6,801 bases of DNA from Anaerolineales bacterium (lineage in GTDB: Bacteria; Chloroflexota; Anaerolineae; B4-G1; DUEL01), in NCBI GenBank assembly GCA_015662065.1, contig DQUX01000261.1, positions 1-6,801 on the forward strand, read 5' to 3'. Both the position numbers and the translations under genes were made by a program. Below the pieces are notes generated by a model. The model ran no database searches, was not told where the DNA came from, and saw only the letters and a program-made list of their open reading frames with translations. Positions 6,006-6,801 of this stretch are shown piece by piece; the stretch's first letter is position 1, and every line of letters begins with the position of its first letter.

Positions 6006-6239
6006 ATGCCGCTGTACGAGTATATCTGTCAGGCGTGCGAGACGCGGTTCGATGCACTGCGGGCGATGGCGGACGCCGACGCGCCCATTGCCTGCCCCAA
6101 TTGCGGGAGCCAGAGGACCGGCCGGGCGCTCTCTCTCTTCTCCGCTATTGGGAGCGAGGGGGTGATCGCCGGACCGGGCTCCTCTTGCGGATCCTGCACG
6201 CCCTCCGGCTCCTGCGCCACCTGCACTGCAAAGCGGTGA
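6006..6239 (+). CDS. FmdB-like small zinc-ribbon regulatory protein
   Basis: This 77-residue protein begins MPLYEYICQACETRFD, the hallmark of the FmdB (CxxC_CxxC_SSSS) family. The zinc ribbon uses C8/C11 and C30/C33. The tail adds two more pairs, C61/C64 and C70/C73, in a Ser/Gly-rich setting typical of the family's C-terminus. FmdB-type proteins were named for a putative regulatory role next to formamidase/formate genes, but most members have no proven function. The start is set by the N-terminal match and by the ribosome-binding site GAGGTG five bases upstream. It has its own promoter and an intrinsic terminator 25 bases after the stop, so it is a single-gene transcript. Confidence 0.9.
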   Translation: MPLYEYICQACETRFDALRAMADADAPIACPNCGSQRTGRALSLFSAIGSEGVIAGPGSSCGSCTPSGSCATCTAKR

Positions 6240-6263
6240 GCAGGACCGACGCCGGGGACCAGG

Positions 6264-6294
6264 CCGCCGCCCGGTAGGGGCGGCGGTTTCTTTA
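6264..6294 (+). terminator. Intrinsic terminator after the zinc-ribbon gene
   Basis: CCGCCGCCC (6264-6272) pairs perfectly with GGGCGGCGG (6278-6286) across a 5-base loop and is followed by TTTCTTT. On the minus strand no T-run follows the stem, so it should mainly stop plus-strand transcription. Its T-tract overlaps the stop codon of the converging gene. Confidence 0.85.
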
Positions 6295-6801
6295 TCCCCC
6301 TCTCCGCCCCTGCCTGGTCCGGCGTCTGCGCCGAAGCCCCAGGCTCAGCAGCCCCGCCCCTAGCAGCGCCAGGAGAGCGCCGGCCCAGATCATCCCCTGC
6401 CCCCTCTCCCCCGACTCCGGCAGCAGACCCGGCACGGTGATGACGGCGGTGACGGTGATCTCCCCGGTCTGGTCGGACCACCCCACCACGGTGTTCTCCA
6501 CCTGAGTGCCGGGAAGGACGTCGGCCCGCAGCCGGGCGGTGATGGTGAGCGTGGCGGAGTGGCCGACATCCAGTCCCCCCACCCTCGCCGTGACCCGGTT
6601 CCCCTCCACGGTCACATCCCCCTGGATGACGGTGGCCTCCTGCACCTCCAGTTGGGGCGGCACCTCGTCCACCAGCGTCACCCCGGTGACGGCCCCTGGA
6701 CCCAGGTTCTCAATCACGATGGTATAGACAACCGTCCCCCCTGGGGCGACCTGCGTCGGTTGGGCCACCTTGGTCAACCGGAGGGTGGGCTGCTGGGATG
6801 G
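6292..6801 (-). CDS. DUF11-type surface protein with C-terminal sorting signal, N-terminus off the window
   Basis: The frame is open from the right edge to a TAA at 6292-6294, giving the last 169 residues. The visible part begins with a beta-sandwich repeat of the DUF11/conserved-repeat type: LTKVAQPTQVAPGG, then VVYTIVIENLGPGAVTGVTL and VDEVPPQL, then ATLTITARL and TQVENTV. Such repeats occur in bacterial surface proteins. It ends with LPESG (6423-6409), a hydrophobic stretch of about 20 residues starting MIWAGALL, and a strongly basic tail (RRRRRTRQGRR). That order matches a cell-wall sorting signal for a sortase, or at minimum a C-terminal membrane anchor. A TTG at 6777 could be read as a start, but the frame and the domain continue upstream, so the gene is taken as 5'-partial. 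Confidence 0.88.
   Translation of the reverse strand, partial: PSQQPTLRLTKVAQPTQVAPGGTVVYTIVIENLGPGAVTGVTLVDEVPPQLEVQEATVIQGDVTVEGNRVTARVGGLDVGHSATLTITARLRADVLPGTQVENTVVGWSDQTGEITVTAVITVPGLLPESGERGQGMIWAGALLALLGAGLLSLGLRRRRRTRQGRRGG

Noticed and set aside
5976..6008. ATG at 5976 as start of the zinc-ribbon gene
   Set aside because: It lies upstream of the -10 box at 5983-5988 and has no ribosome-binding site; ATG 6006 begins the conserved MPLYEY sequence and has GAGGTG at proper spacing.

Overview
The window looks like a piece of a high-GC bacterial chromosome. My best guess is a member of the Chloroflexota (Anaerolineae or a relative). This is inferred from the style of the proteins: a GT39-type transferase with a long soluble tail, a DUF11 surface protein with an LPxSG-like sorting signal, and an AlkP-family protein ending in RLRALGYLG. 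It is also suggested by several arrays of 7- or 8-base tandem units. There are no RNA genes, CRISPR arrays, transposase genes or phage genes. Coding density is high and no gene-free stretch exceeds 300 bases.

Layout, right to left on the minus strand. The left 5.85 kb carries four minus-strand genes: surE (5023-5844), a GT2 polyprenyl-phosphate glycosyltransferase (3948-4955), an AlkP-superfamily phosphodiesterase (2317-3951) and a GT39-like membrane glycosyltransferase (2309 to beyond base 1, C-terminus missing). A strong sigma70-type promoter (TTGACC, 16-bp spacer, TATAAT) overlaps the surE stop codon and points into GT2. GT2 and the phosphatase overlap by four bases (ATGA), and the GT39 gene begins about 7 bases after the phosphatase stop if its most upstream ATG is used. 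These three therefore look like one operon. The likely division of labour, by family knowledge, is that GT2 loads a sugar onto a polyprenyl-phosphate carrier at the inner face, GT39 uses such a lipid-linked sugar on the outer face, and the phosphatase cleaves an unknown phosphoester.

To the right, a 161-base divergent control region (5845-6005) holds a promoter candidate for surE, a perfect 10-bp-arm palindrome, and a good promoter with ribosome-binding site for a small FmdB-like zinc-ribbon protein (6006-6239, plus strand). That gene ends at a clear intrinsic terminator (6264-6294). Converging on it is the 3' end of a minus-strand gene (6292 to beyond 6801) for a DUF11-type surface protein with a C-terminal sorting signal.

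The most unusual content is the set of short tandem arrays: GTTGCNN heptads, ATTGGG octads, two AATGNNC-type heptad arrays in opposite orientation, and GTCAAAC-type heptads. They sit in the GT39 coding frame, around its start, and in the untranslated leader of GT2. The coding frame stays open through all of those inside the GT39 gene. They resemble the short tandemly repeated repetitive sequences known from cyanobacteria, but several different unit families occur within 5 kb.
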